The notes below the pieces were generated by a model, which saw only the letters and a program-made list of their open reading frames with translations, was not told the origin of the DNA and made no database searches. DNA of 64,000 bases from Tetrahymena thermophila SB210 (Eukaryota > Ciliophora > Oligohymenophorea > Hymenostomatida > Tetrahymenidae): NCBI RefSeq assembly GCF_000189635.1, contig NW_002476163.1:496001-560000 (forward strand), in the 5' to 3' direction. The position numbers and the translations under genes were made by a program. Positions 1 through 11,762 of the stretch are shown one piece after another (positions within the stretch are counted from its first letter, which is position 1; every line of letters starts with the position of its first letter).

Positions 1-200
1 AATTTCTCTAAATAATTTTGTTAAATTATAATTATTGTAAACATTTAATAATTATATAATAAATAAAATTAAGAATTATAAAAAATATTTATTTTTTTTT
101 TTAGACTTTCTGTCTAAATATTTTATTAATTTATCAAAATTAATTTTACAAAGTTGAATTTTATTTTTAATTTTCTAATTAAAACTTAAATTTTTTTAAA

Positions 201-3200
201 TCAAATTTAATATTGAAGAAAGATGATGAAATTAATTACCAATGCTTCTATAAAGGACATTAGATCCATTTGCATATGAGTTTATTTGTTTAATTCATCT
301 ATTTAAATAGGCAGACTTGAGTTAAATATAATGTTAATAGATTTTTCATCAAGCTATTAATTAAATTAACAATAAAATTATTTTTATTTGAGCAAACCAA
401 TAAACAGAATTAAATTACATCTATGAATTTGTAGTCTGATAAAAATTATTTAAAATCAAAGAGTCCCATCACATCTTTAGGATCTCTTCTTTTACTGTAT
501 TTGTTGAATAACTGCTGGAAGAGCTAGTAATATAATTTTATTATACTATCTACTTTTTCAGTATATAATTTATTATCTCTCCACTCCTAGCTGTCTGGAA
601 TATTATCTATTATACTTCCAAGTCCATGCTTAAACAATGTTTCTACTGCATCAACTAGAGTTTTACACAACCCTGGTTTTATATATTTATCAATACTTAT
701 TAAAGTAAATATTTCCATCATCTAATATCTAATCAAACAATTTTCTGGATTTAACATAAGCTGATATTCATTAAATAATTGAGGATGAGTTTTAGTTTCT
801 GCTAAGTTGTTTGACATAATGAAACATAAGAGACTATCTTTTATTTTAAAATATCTTCCATCAACAATACCAGCTTCAACAACAAAATCTTAATAAATCT
901 ATTAGTTCCAACACCACAACTCACCATTTGGCTAATATGATGCATAATATTTATAAAGTTTAATAAGTTTTTAGTAATGAGGTTTAAGATAAACTCTTAG
1001 TTTTTCCAATTAATCCACCTCCTTAACAACTCTGGCTAGCCTAACACCCCATTTCCAATCAAAATCAAAGCATTAATTATAGAAATTATCATCTCGTACT
1101 TTTTAAAAAATAATTTTAAATAATATTTCGGAATCAAACAAATATTTTTACTATTCTTGACTCGATCTTCGAAAACTGAATTCTATATGTCCCATTAGAA
1201 ATTAAGTAATTACTACTTAGGCATAAAAGCTTCTAGTTCTTATTTTCTTGGGATACAATCTATAGACATGGTATATTCGCTATCGTAAAGCTATAAAAAT
1301 AGGTTTTTTAAAAAATTAATATTTAAGAAGGTTCTTTCAATAATAAAGATTATTTTTTTCATGGTAAATTAAGAAAATTAAATATTTTAATTTTTGTAAA
1401 TATGTGATTAGAATATTTAAAATCTTACTTAGTTGCTCACAGATGACCTTAAAATATTTAATTTATTTAAGAAGCATTCTTTGGATTTATCAGCAAATTG
1501 TATAGTAATTGTTGCCTCTTAAATAGTCCACTATTAATCTTTGGCATGAAGTTAGTTGCCTGCTGCAGTAAAGAAATATAAAATTTTAGTATTAGGAGGA
1601 ACCATCTAAAAAAGAGAAAAATACTTCCTTCCGTTAAAATTAATATATTTCATTTAATGTGGTTTGTAACCATCAAAATTAAAGTGAATAAAAACAGGAG
1701 GAAGCTCAACAGGACCAGAAAAAATTGGATTCCAAAGAAACTCTTTTTCTTGCCATCCTTCACATATCCAGCAATTCTCCATCACTCCAAACTTACCTTT
1801 TATCTCATTAGACTTAAAATTATAATATTAAACCAATGAAAAAATCTAATATTTTAATTACTGTTTTCATCCTTCTAAAAGTTGACTGAATCTCTTATTC
1901 CTGCTTTAATGAATTTTATTCGCAAGAGTTAATATTCACTAGGAAGCCTTGACAATCTATTTCTCCACTATTACCTTTGTAATGTAACCCATAAATTGTG
2001 TTATTATTTCTTAGCTCATTTGATATAATTTTAGAAGACACCTCATCAAATCTTAGAAGTAAAATTGTATTAGTTATAAAAAAAAATAAAAATAAATAGC
2101 TACCTGTTATAAGACAAATCTAAATGTATCAAACCACATTTTGAGTCCTTACTAAGCATTTTTGCCCAATAGACAGAGCATTCTGGATCACCTATTCCCA
2201 TGGAATTATATGAAATATCTAAGACCTTAAGATAGTCATTGTGGTAAAGTGCCTCAGCAATTAATTTACCTCCAATGCCATTTATTCTATTCCAATGTAG
2301 CTTGAGTTCTCTTAGTCTGGTTTAGCCTTTCTGCTCATAGAATATAAATTATAAATCTCAAAACAATTAAATAAACAAATTTACGAGCATTCTATTTAAG
2401 TATATAGCACCTTAATTAGTAATCGAATTATTAGCTACATTTAAAATTTCTAAATGTAAGGCATACTTAGAGATTTTTTCAATAGCAGCATCTCCTAACT
2501 TTAAAAAAAATTTTAAAATAAAATCAGTAACCATTAATTCAAGGAGAATTTCTCATTAAAAAATATTAATCTTTATAGCTTTATTCAATTTTAAAACAAG
2601 CATTTTGTGATTTTAAAATTTCTTATTTTATGTTAAATTTAATCTATTTTGGCAATTAATTTTTTATTACCTTAAAATACCTAAATGAAAGATAGTAAGT
2701 AAGTAAATAAATAAATAAAGAAACAAATATTCCTTAATTTAAAAATCTATTTCAACCAATTTAAAAAATTGGTAATTTTTTCAAATACTTGGGATTTGGG
2801 ATTGATTTTGATTATAATTTTATTTATTGATATTTATCAATTAATAATTATAAGTAGTTTTTTTTATTCACCTTGTTTCCTTCTAAATTTAGATCTTTGA
2901 GAGAATACTCTTAAGATAGCACATTCTAAAACGAATCCATGATTCTAAAAGTAAAGGTATTAAAAGACAAATCTAAAGACTAGGTCTCATAATTAATCAA
3001 TTCAGATAAAATCATCTCTATGCCTTTGTCCTATTTATAAATTTTACTTTGCATCTAGCTTAAAATATATAAAATAAGGTTTAGAAAGTTAAAATTTCTA
3101 CCTTGAAATTGTTATTACCAATTTCTACTGATTTTACTGGCTTGTGTTTTAATGTTTTTACTAAAAAAGGAGCATGCATATCACTTAATCCGTAGCCATT

Positions 3201-3824
3201 TATGTTAATCTATAAATTCTAGCTGCGGAAAGATTTTTATTTATCCTTTTAAAGCTAGTCTACCAGACTTATTGGTTTAGGCAAAACTGGTAATTCATTA
3301 GAGTAATTTCTAATTGCAAACTCTGTTTATTTTTATTTGAGCAAATAGGGCTAATCTTCAGCAGATCCAACAATATAATCTTTAAAGTTTCCTTAAATAA
3401 AGTTATTTTAAAGCATCATATCTAAGAACATATATGAGTCTTATTTCTTAAGAGACTTCTTTTCTTATTAATCTTCTTTTAACAAGTCTTTCAAAATATT
3501 TGCTTCAGATTTAGCCCTTTTTCCAGTAAATTTAGATTCGAACTGCTTAGCCTAAAATTTAACTTTAGAGAAGTTCTAGGTCATAAAAAATCTCTTTTCC
3601 TTTAAATTTTGCTTCATAGCATCATTGAGATTTTCATCATCATTAAAGTTAAAATAATTTATTTCTTTGTTTTGAAGAGCATCTTGTATCACTGATTTTT
3701 TTGTAGGAGAAGAAGTAGGAGTGAGACTGATCTTAGTAAATTTATTATTATGATTATTATTATGAGTGTTTTGGTTTTTAATTAAGGAATACATTTTATA
3801 TAGGGTATTTAAGTTTGTTTGCAA
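201..3824 (-). CDS. Leucine-rich repeat protein with conserved CWICEGW region, multi-exon
   Basis: The start at 3824 opens a Ser/Asn-rich N-terminus. The gene then runs leftward through several exons in the ciliate code, separated by short GT-AG introns (for example about 3057-3100 and 2343-2396). Leucine-rich repeats of the cytoplasmic RI-like type are clear between about 3250 and 2100, with blocks such as LKDLNLEGNK, LEILNVANNSITNQGA and LKVLDISYNSMGIGD. After the repeats comes a conserved-looking domain with CWICEGWQEKEF (about 1800) and MVPPNTKILYFFTAAGN (about 1600). The C-terminal third (1300-200) is helical, with acidic and phenylalanine patches that could be degenerate EF-hand-like, but I see no clean calcium loop. 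A likely cytosolic scaffold is inferred; the function is unknown. The last TGA at 201-203 and several 3' exon joins are less certain than the 5' two thirds. Confidence 0.75.
2694..2724. repeat. GTAA/ATAA tetranucleotide microsatellite in an LRR-gene intron
   Basis: Successive AGTA units grade into AATA units. It lies in the long intron (about 2500-2870) of the first LRR gene. Confidence 0.7.
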
Positions 3825-5099
3825 TAAAATTCTAGTATAAGTTTAATAAGGTATGTGTTTATTTATAATATGAATTAGTATGAGTTATTTATTAAAAACT
3901 TATTTAAGATTAAATTTTTTTTATTATATTGAAAACAAATAGATTTTAGATTAATATTTTTACTTAACTTTTTTAATATTCAACCAACCAACATACTTAA
4001 AATAGCTGCAACCTCATGTTAAAATATCAATTTTAAGGCTTAGCAAATTATTCTCAAATTGATAGTATAGTATCTAAATATGAATCTCAATAAATCTCTT
4101 TTCCAACCATTTAATAAATGTTAATAAAAATATACCTTTGACTTATACTGGATTTTTTAAAAAACAAATCAGTTCTTCAAATAAATGCCTTCTTACGACT
4201 GACTAAACTTAACATTTCTAATGACTCCATAAATTTGAATTTTTAATATGTCTTTTCTAATATTAAAATAAACTCTGAGCCAGTAGTGTTATTAAGACTT
4301 AAATTTATAAATATTAAATACACAATTTTATATTTTTTGAAATCCAAATTTTCCGTTTTAATAGAATTTAGAAAAACTATTTATGAAATACATAGATTTG
4401 TTTTATATAAATATTTGTAAAATTAGATGAGTATAATCAAAGAAATATTTTATGAAGCAATAAAATATTTATATTAGAATTCTAAGCATTTTCTTTAAAG
4501 AATTCAATATTTCTAATTTAAAATTTTTTTAACCAGTAAGTAAAAAGTAAAAATTTGGATTTTTTGTCCTTATAAAATAATAAATGAGATCATTTTATTA
4601 AATTATTAGATATTTTTAAAATAGAAAATAAGATTTTATTTATTTTATTTTATCATAATTTTAAGCTTTGAAAAAAAACATTTAATTTTTTAAGAATTGA
4701 AAATAAAATTATATTGAATATGTTTTTAAATCCCTAGACTATACATTTTAATTTTGTTAATAAATAAATAATATGGATTAGTATTTTTATACTTCTTTAA
4801 AGAGTTACATTCAAAAAATTTAAAAGTATAGATTTCTAAATAATGATTAATTCATTTTCGAGATATTAGTTGAACACTTATATATCTTCTATTTGTTAAC
4901 ACAAAAATGGATGCTTTTTTTGGATTAACTATTATATTAAGTTTTATTATGGTATAGTTTAAAAATGAAAGATATTATCTTTTATTTTAAAAGCTTATTT
5001 GATTGTAATTTATCTATAAAGTTATATTTATGAATGTCTTATTATCTTTGAGTGTTTTAGATGAGACATACTTTTATTTTTTTTCTAAGACTCACTAAT
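3825..5099. other. Gene-poor spacer between the LRR and SNARE genes
   Basis: About 1.3 kb of very AT-rich sequence between the 5' end of the leftward LRR gene and the 3' end of the leftward SNARE gene. It should hold the LRR promoter and the SNARE 3' UTR. I see no sustained code-6 reading frame, RNA gene or repeat of note. Confidence 0.5.
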
Positions 5100-5925
5100 T
5101 CATACTGGAATATGAAATTTACCATTCCCAACTCCTGTAGCAGAAAGAATAATGAGTACAACTATTACTACAACAATAGTACATAGGAGACACATGAGAA
5201 TTTTATCTGTGGAGACTTATTTAGCAAAATAAGTAATTAGTTTTCCTGTTCTTTTTAACATACTTTGTGTGTCCATTACATTTTAATTAATTGAATCTAG
5301 CTTATCTATTTATCTATCTAATTCGATAGTGATTTAATTAGCTATTTCAATGTCTTCAACCAAAACTCCTTCTATTTCCCTTAGTCTTTTTTCACCTATT
5401 TATATTTAACAAATATTAAGGCAAAATAAACAATTTAAAATGATTTACCATCCATTTATACATCGTTTGCATACTAAATCATCTAGTCCTCTATTTTAAT
5501 TAAAATAAAAATATTAGATATTTATCCATATGTTGTTCTTAATTTTTTCTAAAATTACAATCCATCTTTTTAATATCAACTTTTTCTAAATCTTCTTGAT
5601 ATTTTTATTTTCTATCTCCAAATAGCTTTTCGGCGGCTTCATTGCCTTCATTCTTCTTTAATTCAAACTCATTTTTTAGCAATTTAAGCTTTTTAATGTA
5701 CTTTTCATGCTTTACTCTATATTTATCTTCTTCATGTCTATCTAAATTACTTATTTCGAAGTCAAAGGTTTCCAAATCAGTAGAAATATTTCTCAGCTTA
5801 AGTTCACAATTTTTAATTCTATTTTATCTTTATTATCCCTCAACATTATTTATTTTTTCAATTAACTTTTCTAGCTCGACAAATTAGCTTTCTATGTTTT
5901 CATCTTATTCTTCAATAGAACTCAT
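5100..5925 (-). CDS. NPSN-type Qb-SNARE, tail-anchored, 3 exons, 234 aa
   Basis: Exons 5925-5559, 5490-5449 and 5395-5100 give 705 nt, exactly 235 codons including TGA, with both introns in phase 1. The N-terminal half is helical and charged, resembling the Habc-like region of plant novel SNAREs. The SNARE motif follows, from about DVQMDGEKRLREIEGVL through MDTQSMLKRTGKLITYFAKQ. A single C-terminal membrane anchor is introduced by the signature KQVSTDKILMCLLCTIVVV, which lines up with the R/KQVATDK-IM segment before the anchor in NPSN11-type proteins. Qb-SNAREs contribute one helix to the four-helix fusion bundle; the NPSN class in plants acts at the plasma membrane and in cytokinesis. The chain ends about 14 residues after the anchor. 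Vti1-like is the alternative, but the pre-anchor signature favours NPSN. Confidence 0.88.
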
Positions 5926-6489
5926 ATTAATATTTTACAAGTTATTAATAACTAATAGTTGTTTATTTGATTATAATTTTTAGCATGAAATTGTTAAGAT
6001 CTCTTAAATCAATAAGATAATAATAATAGCATGAAAAAATTGAATAATTCTGAAATGCCAAGCATTTAAACTGTTCATTAGAAATAGATAAAATTAAAGC
6101 AAAACCTATCAGATATAATAACATTATATTTAAATAGATTTATTATACTCTAAATATTTACACAAACCTCTCAAATAATTTTGAAAAAACTTCATAAAAT
6201 ATTTGATAATTTCGAATTAAAATTTTAGAAAATAAATAAACTTAAATCTTTTTATTTTACACTTAAAAATTATTTTAATGAGTGTAGGAGGACCTTTTAA
6301 TTTAGAATATTTTTTAAAAAGTGAATTATAATTTTAAAAACTACTATTTAACTGTTCCATATTTATGATAAATATTTTATTTTTGAAGATCTTATTAAGA
6401 TTTAACTATGTAAATTATGGCCTTTAATTTATCAAAACTTTGAATTCAGTTTATTTTATTTTATTTACAATCATCAAGTATCTTTAGCT
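5926..6489. promoter_or_regulatory. Divergent intergenic region between SNARE and secreted-protein genes
   Basis: About 560 nt separate the start codons of a leftward gene (5925) and a rightward gene (6490), so both promoters should lie here. The sequence is uniformly AT-rich. I cannot point to a specific promoter element. Confidence 0.4.
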
Positions 6490-6973
6490 ATGATGAAAAT
6501 TCGAAGCTTTATTTTTTTAAGTATAGCAATCAATCTATGTAAATTTTTTAATTATAGTGAGAAGCAAGAAATGATAATAGTAAAAATCACTAAGAATATA
6601 AAATCAAATTATAATATTAAAGATTTACAGTTTTTGCTCTAGTCAATTCGATGCAGAATGTGATTTTGTCTAAATATTAGTTGAAAAGCTAGAAAATTAA
6701 TTAGATAAGAATCAAGATTTGTACAAAAAATCTATTACAATGAATGCAAAATAATATAAAACATTTAATAAAATTGAATGTATGTACCAAATCAACTTTA
6801 TTCTTTAGTTTTTTCAAAAAAATAAGTTAAAAAAAGTAAGAGAAGAAGTCATGATAAGATAAAAAATAGATACTTTTAATCTAAATAGTCAAGATTTAGA
6901 AGTATATTACAATTATTATGCAATAATTAAAAGGATATGCCAAATAAGAAAAGAAAAACAATCTAGTAATTGA
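6490..6973 (+). CDS. Small secreted protein of unknown function, 2 exons, 121 aa
   Basis: Exon 1 (6490-6538) encodes a hydrophobic leader, MMKIRSFIFLSIAINL, consistent with a signal peptide. The intron runs from a GT at 6539 to an AG at 6656; this is the only acceptor I found that restores the frame. Exon 2 (6657-6973) runs open to TGA, giving 122 codons in total. The mature chain is short, helical and charged, with a few Cys residues (CDFVQILVEK, IECMYQ, IKRICQ). No family is recognised. A secreted or granule cargo role is inference from the leader alone. The downstream neighbour is unrelated. Confidence 0.6.
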
Positions 6974-7648
6974 AAAGATATTATAGAAGAGAAGACGGAG
7001 TGGAGTGTACATGATGAATACGGTTTAGATATGTAGTTGTTAGCAAACTATTGTTAATATGTCTTAAGCAAGTAAGCAATCAAACATGCAAGCTGAGGAG
7101 AAAAATTAGATAATTTTGAAATTTATTAGACTAAATACAATTTATAAGGGGAAATGGAAAATTAAATAATATGAAGGAAAAAATATAAATAAATAAATAA
7201 TTAATTAATTAAAAAAAAAAAGAAAAAGAAAAATTTCTTTTTAGTTTATTAACAATAATAATATAAATAAAATTAAAACAAAACATTTGAAATTAATAAT
7301 TATAACAAAATACAACAAAGTGATTATTCCTAAGAAAGGGGGAAAAAAGAATAGAAGAGATTGCAAATAAATTGATAAGTTTATATTGATAGAAAACAAT
7401 ATAATATAAATCTCACGATACACTATCGATCGATATACAGTAAATAACGTAGAATTAATATAAATCTGAAGTGGGAAAACAAAAAACACTGAAACAATAA
7501 ACTTTTATTCATCTAAGAACTGAAAAAAACCTTGTTGGACATTTTTATTTAAGTTTTAACTTCATTCTTCTCCTGATTGTTTGATAGACATCAAAACAAC
7601 ATTAGCAACATTATTACTTATAAATAAAATATAAACGATTTATAAACA
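6974..7648. other. Intergenic region upstream of the Q/N-rich gene
   Basis: About 675 nt. The first part (to about 7170) stays purine-rich but carries TGA codons in the frame of the upstream gene, so I treat it as 3' UTR. It holds a short ATTA-type run near 7190-7225. The rest is the presumed promoter of the rightward gene at 7649. A minus-strand hydrophobic ORF at 7241-7489 shows no family features and is probably chance. Confidence 0.45.
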
Positions 7649-10600
7649 ATGGCTGACGAGCAAGAGATTGATGTGGACGTCTCGATGGATTCTGAAGAAT
7701 AAAATAGCAGTTATACTGTTTCTAACGCTGCCAATAAGAAAAATATGCAAGATGAGCAGAGCTTCGATTTAAAAAATTCTGAAACTGGAGTAGGTAAAGT
7801 GAGAAACACAGCTAAATAAAATATTCAGAATCCTACTAACCAAGATAATATTTCCAAAAGAGAAATGAAAAAAATTTTATAACAAATAAGCCTGAGTGAG
7901 AGTTAACCCTTTAAGTAAAGTACTAAAGGTCGTAAAAAGGTAACATATCAATTGAAAATTAGAGATTATCTCATTATTTTAACTTTCAAATATCATATCT
8001 GTAAATTTGCATTATATCGAATCCTCAATCAACCTCCATAATTAGCCAAAAGTAGGAGGAAAAGTAGTTAATTATGGCATTCAAATTAGTGTAAAGGGAT
8101 TTTCGATGCAGTATTCGCGGTTGAATCAACAACTTTGTTTGATTTTTAGTGATGAATTACTTCTTTTTCTGCTAGATGGATGTCTGATTTTAAATATCCA
8201 AGTGTTATTTCAAGATTTGTTTGTTAAACAATACAATCCATTTTATTAGCAATAGAAATAAGTTTATTATGACACAAATGGAACTAAACGAATAGCTAGC
8301 TATCCATAAAAATCTTATATTTTATTTAGTACATGCTGATTGATTTTAAGATTTTTCTATTAGCACACATAAAAAAGTTAACTCTTTTTTACTAAAAATC
8401 TGTAGAGAAAATGCAAGAAAATAAATTTCGATTAAATGTAATGCAAGTAAATTCAGCAAGAAGCACTATCTTAAGATAAAAAATGAGATTATACTTAAAT
8501 AAATATGAAAGAAATAATTATTTCAGCATAACTAAGATTAAATTAGAAAGCACTTAAGTATGAAAGAAAGAAAGAAATAAATATATATATATATCAGCAT
8601 AAACAAACAAGTTTAAAGTGTTATAGATAAAAAAAGAAAAATCTAATTAAAAAAATCTCTGATTTAATAAGAAAATTGTTATTTTTTTTCTAGAGAAAAT
8701 TTAGTGAAAGTATTATTTGCTTTATTTATAAAATAAACGAAATGGGAATACGAATATATTTTATAAATAAAATATAATTATTTGCAATTTGTTTAAAATT
8801 TCACCAATCAATCCTGACTTAACATGATTTTTTTTCTATATTTTATAGTAACGAGAGGCTTTCGATATAATCAAATTAGAATAGATTATATATATTCTTA
8901 ATAAGGCATGTCTTAATTTATAATTAATGTTTTTATATTTCTTATTTTCAATAGGTAAAAAAGCAAGAAGAAAAAAAAACGCCTCAATCTGACTCATCGA
9001 TAGAGCATGAATAAAACCATAAGCCTACCCTCAAAGAAACTAGTAATTAATAACCTTCAACTTCCACTAATTCTTCCTCAGCGAAATTAAATGGATAAGT
9101 ATAAATTTCGGTATTTCAATAATAATCATAATAGCAACTTTAGCAGTAATAGTTATAGTAACAATAGTAATAGCTAGCTCAGGTTTAGTAATAATATTAA
9201 ACTAATGGATCAATTGGTGGTCTCGAAAGAATAGTAAATGCTATATAAATTGACTAATAAAATAATCTAAATGTAGTTCTAAGCAACTAATCAGAAAACT
9301 ATACCATGAATTTACCTTTATCAACTTAATAAAATGGTGCACTCTTAAATTAATAGTAGTAATAATTGTATTACTAATAATATGCTCAAAAAGCAAATAT
9401 GGTTTAATACTCTAGTTAGTAATAAAACAATATTATAGTCACAAACGATGATTCTGATTCATGCTCGTATGATAACTAGGATGATAGAAGCAATGCTATA
9501 AGTAATTCAAATATGAGTAATATTAATTCTCAGTAAGGAATGAATGGAATTTCTTAAAATAACATGAATGGCCCTAACAGCAATACAACAAACAATCCCT
9601 TACTAATGGGTAATCAAGCTGGCAAGAGAAAAAAGACATAAAAGAAATAAAAGGAATATAGTATGTAAAATCTACCTAATCCTCAAGAAAGCGGTCTTAT
9701 CAGTAACATACAAGTGATATCTTCAGAAGGTAAAATGTCCAAATAAAATTCATCAAGAAGCAACTAAGTTTCTAGTTAGAATTAAAATATTTAAAGCAAC
9801 CAGACTCCTATTGTAGCTTCATTTACCCCAAGAAAATAGTCAAGCTAAACAAATTAAATTCTTCCATAATCATCACTTGATATGAGTAATTTTTAAAAAC
9901 CAGCACAACAAGAGTTAAATGGAAATAATGGGAAAACAATTCTAATTACAAATAATAGCAATATAATTTAACTTTAAAGAAAGAATCCTGAAGAAGTTAG
10001 TTTAGTAAATCAAAATGTTCAATAATAATAAAATCTTGAGGAGACTACGAATCGCTCAATAGAGTAGTAATAATTCTAAACACAAAATAATATATCTGCA
10101 CAGTAGGCAGCAGCAGCAGCAGCTTAAGCTCTGGGAATTCAATCTATTCATATAAAAAATCCAGCTTTTTAAATTCAAGGATTAAATTTACAGTCCAATT
10201 AAGCAGCTAATAATTTTTAAAATATCGCTCATTAAGTTCCTCCTCAATAACCGTAGCATCATTACCATCCTACAGTTAATCCATCAGCCTTACCCCAAGT
10301 GCTTAATTCCGTTCATAATATGATAAATATTCCTAGTTAACAGATATAATAAATTTAAGAACCTATTTAAAATATTTCAAATATCAATAATAACAACAAC
10401 AATAATAATAATAATAATACAAATAATATAAATAATGCAAACAGTATCAACGGTAACACCACATTAAATTTATTAACTCATTCTACTTCTGTATAAGTCA
10501 ACAGTAGTACTTATGCTGAATAACCTACAATCAACAGCTAAACAAATTTATAAAATGATCCAAGCAAAACAAAGAAAAAGAAAAGATCAAAATTAAATGG

Positions 10601-11762
10601 AAAAGCTGAAACACATATATAATAATAGTAGCAAGCAATAGGATAATCTTAATAGCAATAACAAGCTACAAATCAAACATTATAGCCCCCACAAAAGGTA
10701 CCTAATAATATGACTACCTTATACTCTAAGATACAAGATGAGGTAATCACTTCTAACTAGAACAGTAATATGATAGGTTAGCTATAGGCTCAGACAAATG
10801 TAGGCGAAAATCAATAGCATGGTTTAATTTCACCTGTATCAAATAGTAACACCTTCAACTAAAATATGATTAATAATTACAATAGCAATAATGGTTCTGC
10901 GGTTGTTGCTAAACCAGATAATAATGCCGATTAAGAAAATGAAAATGAATTCACACTTCAAGATATGCAAAAGTTAGCCTAATAACCACCAATTTTAGGT
11001 ATTTAGCCTTCATAGTAATTAATAAGAGAGTAGTCAAATTAAAAATAGCAAATTTAAGCAAAAAAAGCAAGCAGAAAAAATGAGTAAGAATATAAATAAA
11101 AAATGAAAAAAGGTCCTTTGAATTAAAGCGCTTTTGAAGATCAAACTGCCCTATTTCTTAGGCTAAGCAATTACTAAGATAAATAAAAGAAGGAAAGAGA
11201 AGAAGAAATAGAAAAGCACTTAGAGGAATTGAATGAATCTACTCATAGCTAGAATGGATAAACTGCAATTCAATAATTCAACACTTCTTCTCTTTTTTAG
11301 CAACCAGCTTAATCAAACTCTTTCCTGGGAAATGTATTTAGCTTATAAAACTCTACCAGTATTAAACCTATGCTATAATTTAAAATTGGTAGTGCATTTA
11401 AGCAAGAAAATGAAAAACTTGAAATAAACAGCTAAGACAATGATTCTTAAACTAATGGTAACAGCAAAACACCTGTTGTTGGTTCAAATAGTAATCAAAA
11501 CTCTTTAAAAAGCAGGATAAAAAAATTAGATAATTCTTAAATTTTAGATAAAACTCTCATAATTTAAGATAAAATAACTAAAAAATTTAAAAACTAACAT
11601 TTTCCAGAGAGTTTTAAGGAAGCCTTTTCAAGTTTACATTCTGATTTCTCAACTACCTACTTAGATCCAAATTATTTTACTAGAGTAGTAACCTTTTTCA
11701 ATCGCCAATAAGAGTTTAGTAAGGTTGGTGAAAAGGACGAAACTGAAATAATTGATTACTGA
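7649..11762 (+). CDS. Large Q/N-rich prion-like protein, 1,032 aa, 2 exons
   Basis: Exon 1 (7649-7939) is 97 codons and exon 2 (8955-11762) is 936 codons including TGA. Both join in phase 0, and the frame is open throughout only if TAA and TAG are Gln. The N-terminus, MADEQEIDVDVSMDSEEQ, is acidic and is followed by a Lys/Arg-rich patch (KGRKKVKKQEEKK). The body is low complexity: long glutamine runs near 9110-9190 and 9340-9370, an Ala run near 10108-10124 (GCA repeats), an Asn run near 10380-10440, and dispersed short basic clusters such as GKRKKTQKKQK and KTKKKKRSK that could act as nuclear localisation signals. The last ~120 residues are less repetitive and end in a block around FKEAFSSLHSDFSTTYLDPN. 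No enzymatic domain is visible. A nuclear scaffold or transcription/RNA regulator is inferred from composition only. Confidence 0.85.
7940..8954 (+). other. 1,015-nt intron of the Q/N-rich gene
   Basis: The intron begins GTAACA right after an AAG codon and ends in AATAG, keeping phase 0. It is long for this window. Its first ~240 nt stay open in the exon-1 frame before a TGA near 8150. Near 8561-8594 it contains a GAAA-type run next to an AT dinucleotide run. Confidence 0.75.

Noticed and set aside
7241..7489. 82-aa minus-strand hydrophobic ORF
   Set aside because: AT-rich spacer read as Ile/Leu/Phe; no motif, no start context and no continuation under code 6.
8561..8594. GAAA/AT microsatellite as a regulatory element
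   Set aside because: Simple sequence inside an intron; nothing ties it to function.
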